NCBI GenBank assembly: GCA_963726765.1
Contig: CAVSDH010000011.1
Coordinates: forward strand, 62,001 to 126,000
Length of the DNA: 64,000 nucleotides
Source: CAIWHR01 sp963726765
GTDB lineage: Bacteria > Pseudomonadota > Gammaproteobacteria > Burkholderiales > Casimicrobiaceae
Direction: 5' to 3'
This document shows, in pieces, positions 55,889 to 64,000 of this stretch (the stretch's first letter is position 1; the number at the start of each line of letters is the position of its first letter). The notes under the pieces are model-generated. The model was given only the letters and a program-made list of their open reading frames with translations, had not been told where the DNA came from and did not search any database. The position numbers and the translations under genes were made by a program.

Positions 55889-56989
55889 TCAGCGTTCCTT
55901 CAGCACGGCGCGGAACACCGCTTCCATCCCGTCGAGCATCCGGGCGAGACCGAAATCGCGCATCGCACGTTTGCGGCCCGCGTCGCCCAGGCGTGCGCGC
56001 GTTGCGGGATCGTCGCGCAACCGCGCCAATGCCGCGCCGAGCGCCGCAACGTCGCGCGGGGGAACGATCAGGCCGGTCACGCCGTCGTCGACTGCTTCTT
56101 CGATCGCCCCCACGGTGGTCGACACGACAGGGATGCCGCAGGCCATCGCCTGCATGATCGCCTGCGGCACACCTTCCTCGCCCCAGGACGGAAGCGCGAA
56201 GATGTCGATCGCCTGCAGCCAGGGGACGACGTCCTCCTGCTGGCCGGCGAAGAGGATGCGGTCGGCAAGCTCGAGCGCGGCGAGCCGGGCCTCGAGGCGC
56301 GCCCGATACGGTCCGTCGCCGACGACGAGAACATTCCACGTGCTCCATGCCGATCGATCGCGCGCGATCGCATCGAACAGCATGTCGTGGCCCTTCCAGT
56401 CGCGCAGCGTGGCGACGATGCCGAGCGTCGGGCCGCGCGGCAGGCCGAGCCGGACGCGCGCCGCCGTCGCGTCGCCGGGCATGAAGCGCGAGAGGTCGAT
56501 GCCGGTGGGAATCGAGGTCATCCGTTCGAGCGGCACGCCGTTGTCGCGCGCGAGCTGGCGGCGCAACGCCTCGCCCGTGGTGACGATGTGCGCCGTGGCG
56601 CGCGTGTAGAGCCAGCGCGTCGTGGGGCGATTTCTGATCGTCGTCGACACGTGGCGTGTGCGCACGATCGGCGGCGCGCCGGAAATCGTCGCGCACGCCA
56701 GCGCCACGAGCCAGCTGTCGGTCGAGCTGTGGGTGTTGAGGACGTCGACTTGCGCGCAATGCTCGAGGAGCCACCTGCGGAGCGCGAACAGGTTCGCCGG
56801 GCGCTTCCTGCGGATGTCGAGGCGCACAACCGGCAGGCCCAGCCGCACGCCCGCATCGGCGATCGGCGCCTCGGCCGGCGCGACCAGCGTGACGCGATGC
56901 CCGCGGTCGAGGAATCCACGCGCCTCGGTGAGGATGCGGATCTCCTGGCCGCCCCAGCCGCAGGAGTTCTCCGTGTGGACGATCGACAG
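55889..56989 (-). CDS. Glycosyltransferase family 4-type; start codon missing or frameshifted
   Basis: A GT-B glycosyltransferase of about 366 residues: SIVHTENSCGWGGQEIRIL at the N-terminus, then LNTHSSTDSWL, IPTGIDLSRFMPG, VGDGPYRARLEARL and the nucleotide-sugar site SWGEEGVPQAIMQAMACGIPVV. In the coding frame no ATG, GTG or TTG precedes this; the first candidate is CTG 56989. Removing one G from the five-G run at 57003-57007 (minus strand) would link it to ATG 57026. Either an unusual start or another +1 error is likely. It is tightly linked to the downstream amidotransferase. Confidence 0.78.
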   Translation of the reverse strand: MSIVHTENSCGWGGQEIRILTEARGFLDRGHRVTLVAPAEAPIADAGVRLGLPVVRLDIRRKRPANLFALRRWLLEHCAQVDVLNTHSSTDSWLVALACATISGAPPIVRTRHVSTTIRNRPTTRWLYTRATAHIVTTGEALRRQLARDNGVPLERMTSIPTGIDLSRFMPGDATAARVRLGLPRGPTLGIVATLRDWKGHDMLFDAIARDRSAWSTWNVLVVGDGPYRARLEARLAALELADRILFAGQQEDVVPWLQAIDIFALPSWGEEGVPQAIMQAMACGIPVVSTTVGAIEEAVDDGVTGLIVPPRDVAALGAALARLRDDPATRARLGDAGRKRAMRDFGLARMLDGMEAVFRAVLKER

Positions 56990-57026
56990 CGGTCCGTCTG
57001 TGCCCCCTCGCTTGCGGCCTCATCAT

Positions 57027-57089
57027 CCCATTCGGGCGCTGCGCTGCCCCCGAGGGGGCGATTCGCGCCTTGGGGCGGCCCGGCGGCGC
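57027..57089. repeat. Burkholderiales-type intergenic palindrome
   Basis: The spacer between the two amidotransferase-side genes contains CCCCGAGGGGGCG and GCGCCTTGGGGCGGCC, a GC-rich element like that at 47545-47663. The string is familiar from Burkholderiales intergenic regions. No T-tract follows. Confidence 0.55.
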
Positions 57090-58964
57090 TCATGAGCCGG
57101 CGAGCTCGAAATCGGGCTCGTAGCGCGCGAACCAGCGCTCGAGGATCAGCAGCACCCAGAGGCGCATCGCGTGATTCTTGCGGCCGGTCGCGTGCTCGTC
57201 CACGAGCCTTGCGATGGCCGCGGGGCGCAGGAGACCGCGGCGCGCGAGTCCCTGCGGCCCCAGCGCCTGCGCGATGGCGGGCCGAAGCTCGTGCGCGAGC
57301 CAGCGCTCGAGCGGCATCATGAAGCCCTGCTTTTCGCGGTGGACGATGTCGCGCGGCAGATAGCGTTCGGCGAGCAGCTTCAGGAGCCGCTTGCGTTCGC
57401 CGCCACGCACCTTGAACCGGGCAGGAAGTCGCGCGCACCAGCCGTAGAACTCGTGGTCGAGATAGGGAACGCGCGCCTCGAGCGAAAACGCCATCGTCGC
57501 GCGGTCGACCTTGGCGAGCAGATCGTCGGGCAGCCACAGCCTTGCGTCGACGTCGAGCAGACGGTCGAGATACTCGGGCGAGTCGCATGTCTCGTAGAGG
57601 GCTTCCGCGCAATCGGCGATGCGCGCGTGCGCGGCCGCTGCGAACGCCGGCGTGAAATATTCACCGAACAGCAGCGAATCGAAGATGTTGGGAATCGTGG
57701 CGTAGCGTCTCGATCGCGGCGTCGATGCGGCCTTGACGATGCGGTCGCGTGCGAGGCGCGGCGGCAGCCTCCGGGCAATCCACGCAAACGGCGAGCCGCG
57801 CGCACCCAGCACGCGGGTCACGCGTTCTTCCCTCATGCGCTTCACGTAATTCGAATACCCGCCGAACACTTCGTCGGCGCCTTCGCCGGTCAGCACCACG
57901 GTCACATCGCGCCGCGCGAATTGCGCGAGCAGCATCGTCGGCAGCGCCGCCTGGTCTCCGAAAGGTTCGTCGAACACGTCGACCCAGCGCTCGAGCGCGG
58001 GCAGCACTTCCTCGGGCGAGAGCATCAGGCAGTGGTGCCGGCTGCCGATGTGGCGGGCGACGCGCGCGGCTTCCTCGTGCTCGCTGCCGACGTCGCTGCC
58101 TTTGAAGCCGAGGTTGAACGTGTCGAGCGCTCGGCCGGAAATGCGCGTCGCGAGCGCGGCCACGACGCCTGAATCGACGCCGCCGCTCACGAAGGCGCCG
58201 AGCGGGACATCGGCGACAAGCATCGACTCGACCGAGCGGGAAAGGCGCGCGTCGAGCTGCTCCACCGCGACCGATTCGGGAAACTCGTGCTTCGGCACGT
58301 AGCCGGGGCGCCAGAACGCGCCGATGGCGAGCTTGCCGTCGCGCACCGACAGCCAGTGGCCGGCGGGCAGCTTGCTGATGCCGGCGTAGACGCTGCGCGG
58401 CGCGGGGATGTACTGGCACTCGAGGTACAGCGCGAGCGCGTCCAGATCGATGGCATGAGGCAGGCCGGGAAACGCGCGCAGCGACTTCAACTCCGAGCCG
58501 AACGCCAGCGAGCCGTCGCGCCACGCGTAGTAAAGCGGCTTGACGCCGAGGTGATCGCGGGCGAGAAAAAGCTCGCGCCGGTGACGGTCCCAGAGGGCGA
58601 AGGCGAACATGCCCGACAACCGATCGAGCATTCGCGGCCCCCACGCCTTCCAGCCGTGGACAAGCACCTCGCCGTCGCCCTGCGTGACGAAGGCGTGCCC
58701 GATCGCCGCGAGCTCGCGGCGCAGCGAACGGAAATTGTAGATCTCGCCGTTGAACACCACGGCGATGGCGCCGTCGGCCGACACGAGCGGCTGTCGGCTG
58801 CCGGCGATGTCGATCACCGACAGGCGCCGGTGACCCAGTCCGACCGGTCCGTCGAAGTGAAATCCATCCGCATCCGGCCCCCGATGGGCGAGCGCCGACG
58901 TCATCGCCGGGAGCGCGGCGCGTGCCCGGGGATCGTCGGAGAGGTAACCGGTGATGCCGCACAT
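57090..58964 (-). CDS. Asparagine synthase (glutamine-hydrolysing) family protein
   Basis: A 624-residue AsnB-like protein, with Cys2 exposed after Met1 (MCGITGYL), RRLSVIDIAGSRQPL and NGEIYNF in the glutaminase domain and LGAFVSGGVDSGVVAAL and TGEGADEVFGGYSNYVKRM in the synthetase domain. It is clearly different from the copy at 54057-55886 in length and sequence. Two such genes in one surface-polysaccharide cluster suggest amidation of sugar acids or another acyl acceptor. It lies 85 bases downstream of a glycosyltransferase gene on the same strand. Confidence 0.9.
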   Translation of the reverse strand: MCGITGYLSDDPRARAALPAMTSALAHRGPDADGFHFDGPVGLGHRRLSVIDIAGSRQPLVSADGAIAVVFNGEIYNFRSLRRELAAIGHAFVTQGDGEVLVHGWKAWGPRMLDRLSGMFAFALWDRHRRELFLARDHLGVKPLYYAWRDGSLAFGSELKSLRAFPGLPHAIDLDALALYLECQYIPAPRSVYAGISKLPAGHWLSVRDGKLAIGAFWRPGYVPKHEFPESVAVEQLDARLSRSVESMLVADVPLGAFVSGGVDSGVVAALATRISGRALDTFNLGFKGSDVGSEHEEAARVARHIGSRHHCLMLSPEEVLPALERWVDVFDEPFGDQAALPTMLLAQFARRDVTVVLTGEGADEVFGGYSNYVKRMREERVTRVLGARGSPFAWIARRLPPRLARDRIVKAASTPRSRRYATIPNIFDSLLFGEYFTPAFAAAAHARIADCAEALYETCDSPEYLDRLLDVDARLWLPDDLLAKVDRATMAFSLEARVPYLDHEFYGWCARLPARFKVRGGERKRLLKLLAERYLPRDIVHREKQGFMMPLERWLAHELRPAIAQALGPQGLARRGLLRPAAIARLVDEHATGRKNHAMRLWVLLILERWFARYEPDFELAGS

Positions 58965-59049
58965 GGGAGCGAACGGTTGCGAAGGCAGGGCCGCGGCAGG
59001 CCGGTGGCGAACGGACCGGGTGGCGGTGCGCGATTATAGATATCCCGCG

Positions 59050-60183
59050 TCAGCCCCGTCCGGCTCCGAGCGATGCGTAGAGCGTGAGCAACCGCTGCGC
59101 CATCGCGTCGGGCGTCAGTGCGGCGACTGCTTCGACGGCGCGCGCGGAAATGCGGGCGCGCTCCCCGTCGTCCAGCAGCTGCTCCATGTGCGCCGCAAGC
59201 ATCGCGTCGTCGTCGGCATCGCACACCCAGCCGGCATCGTGCTCGACGACGAGTTCGCCGGCGCCACAGCGACGGCTCGTGACGACCGGAAGCCCGCAGG
59301 CGAGCGCCTCCAGCACCGCGTTCGACAGGGGATCGTAGAGCGTGGGCAGCACGAACGCGTCGGCGGCGCCGAGATGGCGACGCGGATCCTGCTGCGGTCC
59401 CGCGAAGACGACGCGATCGTCGACCCGGGCTCGACGCGCCAGTGCCTGGTAATGCGCCGGATTCTTGTCGCGGCCGACGACAACGAGCCGGGCGCGCGCG
59501 GGAAGGCGCGCGAGCGCGCGGAGCGCAGCGGGTACGCCCTTCCGCGCATAACCCGAACCCACGAGCAGAAAGACGACGTCGCTGTCGGAGAACCTGAGGT
59601 GCGCCCGAGTGGCGCTGCGGTGGCTACGCACGCCGGGATTGAATTCGCGCGAGTCGACCGCGTTGTAGATGACGTGCAATTTCTCGTGCGGGAGCTCAAA
59701 GTTCCGGCGGACGTCGTCGCGGACCATTTGCGATATGCAGATGACGGCCTTCAGCGACGGGTCGGAGAAGACTCTCGCTTCGGCGGACAGCGCGTACCGA
59801 TGGTGCGGGTTGGCGGCGATGGCGAGTCGTTCGGCACGGCCGCCCGTGCGCCGCCGCTCGGCGAGCCACGCGCGGTGCACGCCGTCGCCGGCGCGAAAGA
59901 TGTCGCAGCCCTCGATCCGTTCATGCGTCTGCACGATGTCGGGCCGGTTGCGAGCGAGCGCGGCGCGCACGGCCCGCGCGAATCCCGCATCGCGCCAGAC
60001 GCCGCCGATGTAATAAGGGTTGCAGATGACGGGCTCGACACTGGCGGAGCGCGTCCGTGGCCATGCCCGCGTGTACACCTCAACGCGCACGCCACGCTCG
60101 ACGAGCGTGTCGATCGCGCGCTCGACGAATCGCTCCGCGCCGCCGTAGGGGCTGTAGCGCTGGCGGACGATGCCGAGCCTCAT
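59050..60183 (-). CDS. GT-B glycosyltransferase (family 4 type)
   Basis: A 377-residue glycosyltransferase: the LPS-type start MRLGIVRQRYSPYGGAERFVE, the linker strand VICISQMVRDDVRR, LHVIYNAVDSREFNPG, FLLVGSGYARKGV, and the nucleotide-sugar site FVLPTLYDPLSNAVLEALACG. The N-terminus is like WaaG (GT4, first glucose of the LPS core). Its ATG overlaps the heptosyltransferase stop (ATGA), so these two act in one unit. The sugar is not predictable. Confidence 0.88.
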   Translation of the reverse strand: MRLGIVRQRYSPYGGAERFVERAIDTLVERGVRVEVYTRAWPRTRSASVEPVICNPYYIGGVWRDAGFARAVRAALARNRPDIVQTHERIEGCDIFRAGDGVHRAWLAERRRTGGRAERLAIAANPHHRYALSAEARVFSDPSLKAVICISQMVRDDVRRNFELPHEKLHVIYNAVDSREFNPGVRSHRSATRAHLRFSDSDVVFLLVGSGYARKGVPAALRALARLPARARLVVVGRDKNPAHYQALARRARVDDRVVFAGPQQDPRRHLGAADAFVLPTLYDPLSNAVLEALACGLPVVTSRRCGAGELVVEHDAGWVCDADDDAMLAAHMEQLLDDGERARISARAVEAVAALTPDAMAQRLLTLYASLGAGRG

Positions 60184-61295
60184 TGCGGCGCGGACGTCCC
60201 GGTTTCGTCGAGCAGCGAGGAGACGGCGGCGGACAGCAGATCCTGCGGCAGCGTCAGCAGGCAGTCCGAACGGTTGCTGCCGCCGCATCCGTTGTTGTGG
60301 CAGGGTCGGCAGGGATGCGTGGGGGAGGCGACGACGCGATGCGGCACGCGCCACGGGCCCCAGACGCGATCGTCGCTCGGGCCGAACCACGCGACCACCG
60401 GCGTTCCGGCAGCGGAGGCGAGATGCATCGGCGCCGTGTCGCAGCCGATGAAGAGGCGCGCCGACGCGATGAGCGCGGAAAGCTCGGGCAACGTCAATTG
60501 CCCGGTGAGGTCGACGATCGGCGAGGCGAGCGCGCTCTTGATCGCCTTGACGAGCGGCGCCTCCGCCGGATCCGGCGCGCCGGTCATGACGAGCGGCAAG
60601 CCCATGCCGGCGAGCCGATCGAGCAGCGCAGCGGTCGGGACCGCGGGCAGGCATTTGAACAGCCAGCGCGAACCCGGATGGACGAGCACAAAACTTCCGC
60701 GCGCGAGTCCGTGCGCCGCGAGCAGGTCGGCGACACGCTTCTCGGCTGCGCTGCCGGGAACGTGCACGAGCGCCTTGTCGCCGTCGTTCGGCCAGATGCC
60801 TATGCGGCGCAGCGCATCGAGGTCCAGCTCGACGGTATGCCGCGGCGTCGACAGCGGCAGCAGGTAGCGATGCGTGAAGCAGCGGCGCCAGAACCAGCCC
60901 GACCGCGCGCGTTCGGGTGCGACTCCCCACCGCGCGCCGGCGATGCGCGTCAACCAGGCGCCGCGCGGATGTTCGGTGAGATGCACGACGAGGTCGTAGC
61001 GCCGCGAGCGCAGCGCCCACCAGAGCTGTCCGTCGCCGATGAGCTGCGCCAAGGGTCCGCGATCCTTGTGGCGTCGATCGATCGTGTGCACGCGCGAGAT
61101 CGCCGGATGCCGCTCCAGCATCGGCGCGGTTTCGAGATAGACGAGCGCATCGATCTCCGCCTGCGGCACCGCGCGCTTCAGCACCGTGAATACCGGTGAG
61201 GACAGCAGCACATCGCCATGGTGGCGCAACTTGATCACCAGCGCGCGGTGGACGCGGGAGAGGTCGATCGCGTCGTCGACGGCAGGCGGAATCAT
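60180..61295 (-). CDS. LPS heptosyltransferase, HepIII/RfaQ type
   Basis: A 371-residue GT9 enzyme: VHRALVIKLRHHGDVLLSSPVF at the N-terminus, VHLTEHPRGAWLTRI, the FVLVHPGSRWLFK motif of ADP-heptose transferases, IGCDTAPMHLASAAGTPVVAWFGPS and a cysteine-rich C-terminal CRPCHNNGCGGSNRSDC. It adds heptose to the LPS inner core; the shape is closest to WaaQ. ATG 61295 is chosen; longer in-frame extensions upstream look non-coding. It precedes the WaaG-like gene, a usual core-locus order. Confidence 0.9.
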   Translation of the reverse strand: MIPPAVDDAIDLSRVHRALVIKLRHHGDVLLSSPVFTVLKRAVPQAEIDALVYLETAPMLERHPAISRVHTIDRRHKDRGPLAQLIGDGQLWWALRSRRYDLVVHLTEHPRGAWLTRIAGARWGVAPERARSGWFWRRCFTHRYLLPLSTPRHTVELDLDALRRIGIWPNDGDKALVHVPGSAAEKRVADLLAAHGLARGSFVLVHPGSRWLFKCLPAVPTAALLDRLAGMGLPLVMTGAPDPAEAPLVKAIKSALASPIVDLTGQLTLPELSALIASARLFIGCDTAPMHLASAAGTPVVAWFGPSDDRVWGPWRVPHRVVASPTHPCRPCHNNGCGGSNRSDCLLTLPQDLLSAAVSSLLDETGTSAPQ

Positions 61296-61404
61296 GCGGG
61301 CAACGATAGCAGAAGCATCGGGAGTCGGACAGGTTTCGGTTGGCGCCCGACAAGATTCCGACAACGCAGCCGCGGCGCGCGCGGCTCCATGCGGGTTCGC
61401 GCCG

Positions 61405-62517
61405 CTAGGACGGTCGCCCCCAGTTGGGCTGGCCCGCGAGTGCGAACAGATACGCGCTTGCGGCGACGGGCCATGCGAGCAGCACGATGTGCGTGAGGCC
61501 GTTGAAATGGAGCAGGTGTCCGTACGACCACGCGAACATCGACAATGGCGGGCGCGCGAACAGAAGGTCCGGCGCAAGGAGGGTGGTCAGCAACGACAAC
61601 AGAAGCGCGACGGTCGCGACGGCGACCTGCGCGGGCCGCGGCAGCGATATCGCGGCGAGCAGGAGCAGCGCGCCTGCGGCGACCCCCGTCGAGACGCCCG
61701 GCGACAGCCAATGCTGCCACGCGGCCGGCTTCAGCAGGAAAATCGCCGCGACGCCCTTCGCGAGCAGCGCGGCGCCGATCAGCAGCAGCACCGCCCCGCC
61801 GACGTTTCTGCGCTCCCGCAGGAGCAGCGACAGGAACAGCCCGACGCCCAGCAGCTGGAAGGCGCTGTGCGCGCCCTCGACGAGCGCCGCGGCGACGTCG
61901 ATCTCGTCGCGGCCGCCGGGCGTGCCGGCGGCGGCGCCGAATTCGGCGGCGGGGTCGAACACGATCGCGAACAGCGGGATTCCCGGATTGAGCTGCACCG
62001 CGAGCCAGATCGCGAGCAGCGCCAGTCCGAGGTCGCCGATGCGCCCGGTGACGAACCAGCGCTCGCGCAACGACATCACGCTCCGCTTCGCGGTCGGCGA
62101 GCGTGCGAAGGCGATCGCGACGAGACCGCCGAGCGTCGCTCCGGTCGTGTTGGAAATGAGGTCGGCAACGTTGGCGTCCCGCGGCGGAACGAACATCTGC
62201 ATCGACTCCAGCGCAAAGGACAGCGCAGCCCCCGCGGCGATGGCCACGGACAGACGGCCGAGCGGCGGCCGCCGCCGCGGTACGAGCGCGACGAAGAACC
62301 CGAAGGGCGCGTACGCGGCGATGTTGGCGATCACGTCGAAGCGCGTCCAGTGCGGCGGCCACGGCGCGAAGACGAAGAAAGGCGTTCCAGGTGCCGGTGC
62401 GATCCACGGCGAGAACGGCTGCAGGCTTGCGTAGACGATGGCGAGCCCGTAGAGCACGACCATGAAATGCGGCAGCAACGACGGCGGCGAGCGCGGACTG
62501 ATGAAGCGCTGCTCCAT
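61405..62517 (-). CDS. VanZ-like membrane protein
   Basis: A 370-residue polytopic membrane protein with about nine hydrophobic segments. The N-terminal half carries the VanZ core (FDVIANIAAYAPFGFFVALV, FALESMQMFVPPRDANVADLISNTTGATLG). The C-terminal half is an extra membrane region. VanZ proteins are linked to teicoplanin resistance in Gram-positives, but in Gram-negative polysaccharide loci their role is unknown. Confidence 0.8.
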   Translation of the reverse strand: MEQRFISPRSPPSLLPHFMVVLYGLAIVYASLQPFSPWIAPAPGTPFFVFAPWPPHWTRFDVIANIAAYAPFGFFVALVPRRRPPLGRLSVAIAAGAALSFALESMQMFVPPRDANVADLISNTTGATLGGLVAIAFARSPTAKRSVMSLRERWFVTGRIGDLGLALLAIWLAVQLNPGIPLFAIVFDPAAEFGAAAGTPGGRDEIDVAAALVEGAHSAFQLLGVGLFLSLLLRERRNVGGAVLLLIGAALLAKGVAAIFLLKPAAWQHWLSPGVSTGVAAGALLLLAAISLPRPAQVAVATVALLLSLLTTLLAPDLLFARPPLSMFAWSYGHLLHFNGLTHIVLLAWPVAASAYLFALAGQPNWGRPS

Positions 62518-62527
62518 GGCGCGGCCC

Positions 62528-63139
62528 TCAGTCGGACGAACGAAGGCGCTTGCGCATCACCGTCAGGTTCTTGTGCTTCGCGAGCACCTCGAATCCAGCC
62601 TCGCGAAACAGTGCCTGGGGGCCGTGATAGTGATCCGTCGCGGTCGTGCTGTTGCCGGCGTTGAACGGAAATGCGTCGACGACCCGGATTCCGCGCGCTT
62701 CGAACGACGCCAGCGCGCCCTCGACCAGCGCGCGCGCCACGCCGCGGCGGCGCCACGCCGGCGCGATGACGAAGCACACGATGGCCGCGGCGGATTGCGG
62801 GGGCACGTCGAGCGGCGGCGCCGGAATCCCCATGCGAGGAATGCAGTACGGCATCTTGATCATCGGCTGCGCGTTCATCCAGCCGACCACTTCGCCTGCC
62901 GCGTACGCGAGAAAGCCGTCCATTTCCGCCGCTTCGATGCGCGCCGACATCGCCGCGCGGTTCGCATTGCCGTCGAGTCCTTCCCAGTCGATGACCTTGG
63001 GGACGTGGTAGAAATGGCAATAGCACTTCGCCCAGCCCGGGTTGTCGGCGAAGGCAGGACCGCGCTCGTGGTCGAAAAAGCGCAGGAAGTCGTCGCGCCG
63101 CGCGGGCGTCAGTCGCTCGACGCGAATCCTCGTGTTCAT
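62528..63139 (-). CDS. GNAT family N-acetyltransferase
   Basis: A 203-residue acetyltransferase. The acetyl-CoA motif is VCFVIAPAWRRRGVARALVEGAL, preceded by GWAKCYCHFYHVPKV, and followed by VDAFPFNAG and HGPQALFREAGFEVL. Acceptor not predictable. It is 10 bases upstream of the VanZ gene on the same strand, and may not belong functionally to the LPS genes. Confidence 0.85.
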   Translation of the reverse strand: MNTRIRVERLTPARRDDFLRFFDHERGPAFADNPGWAKCYCHFYHVPKVIDWEGLDGNANRAAMSARIEAAEMDGFLAYAAGEVVGWMNAQPMIKMPYCIPRMGIPAPPLDVPPQSAAAIVCFVIAPAWRRRGVARALVEGALASFEARGIRVVDAFPFNAGNSTTATDHYHGPQALFREAGFEVLAKHKNLTVMRKRLRSSD

Positions 63140-63184
63140 CGGAGCGGTCTGACCCGGATTTCCGCGGCGGACACGGCAGGTCGG

Positions 63185-64000
63185 CTAGCGGCCCGCCTTG
63201 ATCTCCGTCCACAGCTTGTTGCGCAGCCGCCGCTGCGGGCCCGTCAGGTCCTTCAGCTGCTCGAGCTTTGCCTGCACCGCCTTGTCCGGAAAGATCGCCG
63301 TGTTCTTGAGGAGCTCGGGCTTGATGTACTTGATCGCGTCCATGTTCGGATTGCCCGACCCGATGAGGTTCGTGAGCTCGGCCGAATTCTTTCCCTCGAG
63401 CATGAAATTCATGAACAGGAGGCCGAGGTCGGGCCGCGGCGCGCCCTTCTGGAGGACCATGTTGTCGACGGCGAGCACCGCCCCCTCCTTCGGCATCCCC
63501 TGCAGGATCGTGAATTTGCGGCCGGCCGCCTTCGCGTCGAGGCCCGCCTGGAAGATGTCGTTCGAATACCCGTGGACGAGCCAGATGTTGCCGACGGTGA
63601 GCTCCTTGATGTACGACGACGCGTTGAAAGCCGCCCAGTAGGGTTTCGCTTTCTTGATGACCGCGGCGGCCTCGTCCCAGTGCTTCGGGTCGACGTCGTT
63701 GGCCGAGTAGCCGAGGTACTTGAGCGCGGCGGCGAAGAGCTCGTTCGCGCTGTCGAGCACGGTGACGCGCCCCTTGACCTTCTCCAGGTACTTCGGGTCG
63801 AAGATCACCGCCCAGGTGTCGGTCGGCAACCCGAGCTCCTTCATCTTCTCGGCGTTGTAGCCGAGGATCGTCGTCGACATCGCGTAGGGCACGGAATACG
63901 TGTTGCCCGGATCGAACGGCGTATCGAGGTACAGCGGATCGATGCTCTTGAGATTGGCGAGCTTCGCCTTGTCGATCGGCATCAGCTGACGGCCTTTGAT
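63185..64000 (-). CDS. PotD/PotF-like extracellular solute-binding protein, C-terminal part
   Basis: About 270 residues of a periplasmic binding protein that runs off the right edge (frame open to 64000). Motifs: GNTYSVPYAMSTTILGYNAEKM, WAVIFDPKYLEKVKGRVTVLDSANELFAAALKYLGYSANDVDP, WLVHGYSNDIFQAGLDAK and EGAVLAVDNMVLQKGA, typical of polyamine (spermidine/putrescine) type receptors. The N-terminal signal peptide and any transporter genes lie outside the window. Confidence 0.85.
   Translation of the reverse strand: MKGRQLMPIDKAKLANLKSIDPLYLDTPFDPGNTYSVPYAMSTTILGYNAEKMKELGLPTDTWAVIFDPKYLEKVKGRVTVLDSANELFAAALKYLGYSANDVDPKHWDEAAAVIKKAKPYWAAFNASSYIKELTVGNIWLVHGYSNDIFQAGLDAKAAGRKFTILQGMPKEGAVLAVDNMVLQKGAPRPDLGLLFMNFMLEGKNSAELTNLIGSGNPNMDAIKYIKPELLKNTAIFPDKAVQAKLEQLKDLTGPQRRLRNKLWTEIKAGR

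Noticed and set aside
54057..57026. A 989-residue minus-strand open frame as a fused glycosyltransferase-amidotransferase
   Set aside because: The N-terminal third is arginine/histidine-rich out-of-frame translation of the glycosyltransferase; the real amidotransferase begins at GTG 55886 with Cys2.

Overview
The window is about 67% G+C, densely coded, and looks like chromosomal DNA from a betaproteobacterium, most likely Burkholderiales-like. The signs are the ilvD/lgt divergent pair, the cutA - DsbD domain - TlpA - accBC - prmA order, the glnA-ntrB-ntrC block, amgK-murU divergent from lptD-surA, a DUF3460 gene, two Bug-type tricarboxylate receptor proteins, and intergenic CCCCGAGGGGG/CCTTGGGG elements familiar from that order. 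No rRNA, tRNA, phage, transposase or CRISPR array was seen.

Region 1 (1-23.5 kb) is housekeeping: envelope lipoprotein maturation (lgt), periplasmic thiol redox proteins, biotin-dependent acetyl-CoA carboxylase subunits (accB, accC), ribosomal protein methylation (prmA), nitrogen assimilation (glnA with NtrC sites and a sigma-54 promoter, then ntrB and ntrC), DNA repair (xth), peptidoglycan sugar salvage (amgK, murU), outer-membrane assembly (lptD, surA) and an RNA methyltransferase. Two clusters of a dispersed hairpin-bearing repeat lie at about 1.0-1.5 kb and 13.4-13.7 kb.

Region 2 (23.5-41.3 kb) is more accessory. A NodJ-like ABC permease and its likely NodI-like ATPase lie 9.6 kb apart on the same strand. 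Between them are a 2-hydroxyacid dehydrogenase, a Bug receptor, an amidohydrolase, a small BtaA-like/DoxX/SRPBCC group, a secreted beta-propeller and a TIR-TolB-like-TPR protein. After nodI come another Bug receptor, a class II aldolase, a hydrolase/ferredoxin pair, msbA and a two-part methyltransferase.

Region 3 (41.6-64 kb) is entirely on the minus strand and appears devoted to surface lipids and polysaccharides. Its core is a dedicated type II fatty-acid synthase: FabL-type enoyl reductase, FabG, a special ACP, a double-hotdog dehydratase, an active ketosynthase, a ketosynthase lacking its cysteine, and a protein that fuses an AcpS-like phosphopantetheinyl transferase to an LpxL-like acyltransferase. 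Gene order and the ACP sequence resemble the rhizobial AcpXL/LpxXL very-long-chain acyl system. I infer that it makes an unusual acyl chain on its own ACP and transfers it to a lipid, possibly lipid A. Directly upstream in the same direction are two lipase-like proteins, a condensation-fold acyltransferase and an ICMT-type methyltransferase, then an LPS/O-antigen block (O-antigen ligase, two asparagine-synthase-like amidotransferases, two glycosyltransferases, a heptosyltransferase, VanZ), a GNAT acetyltransferase and a partial polyamine-type binding protein.

At least seven genes between 27 and 57 kb are broken by shifts that all have the same sign (one extra base each, two in some genes). 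This suggests insertion-type sequencing errors rather than gene decay, and the affected genes should be read with that in mind.
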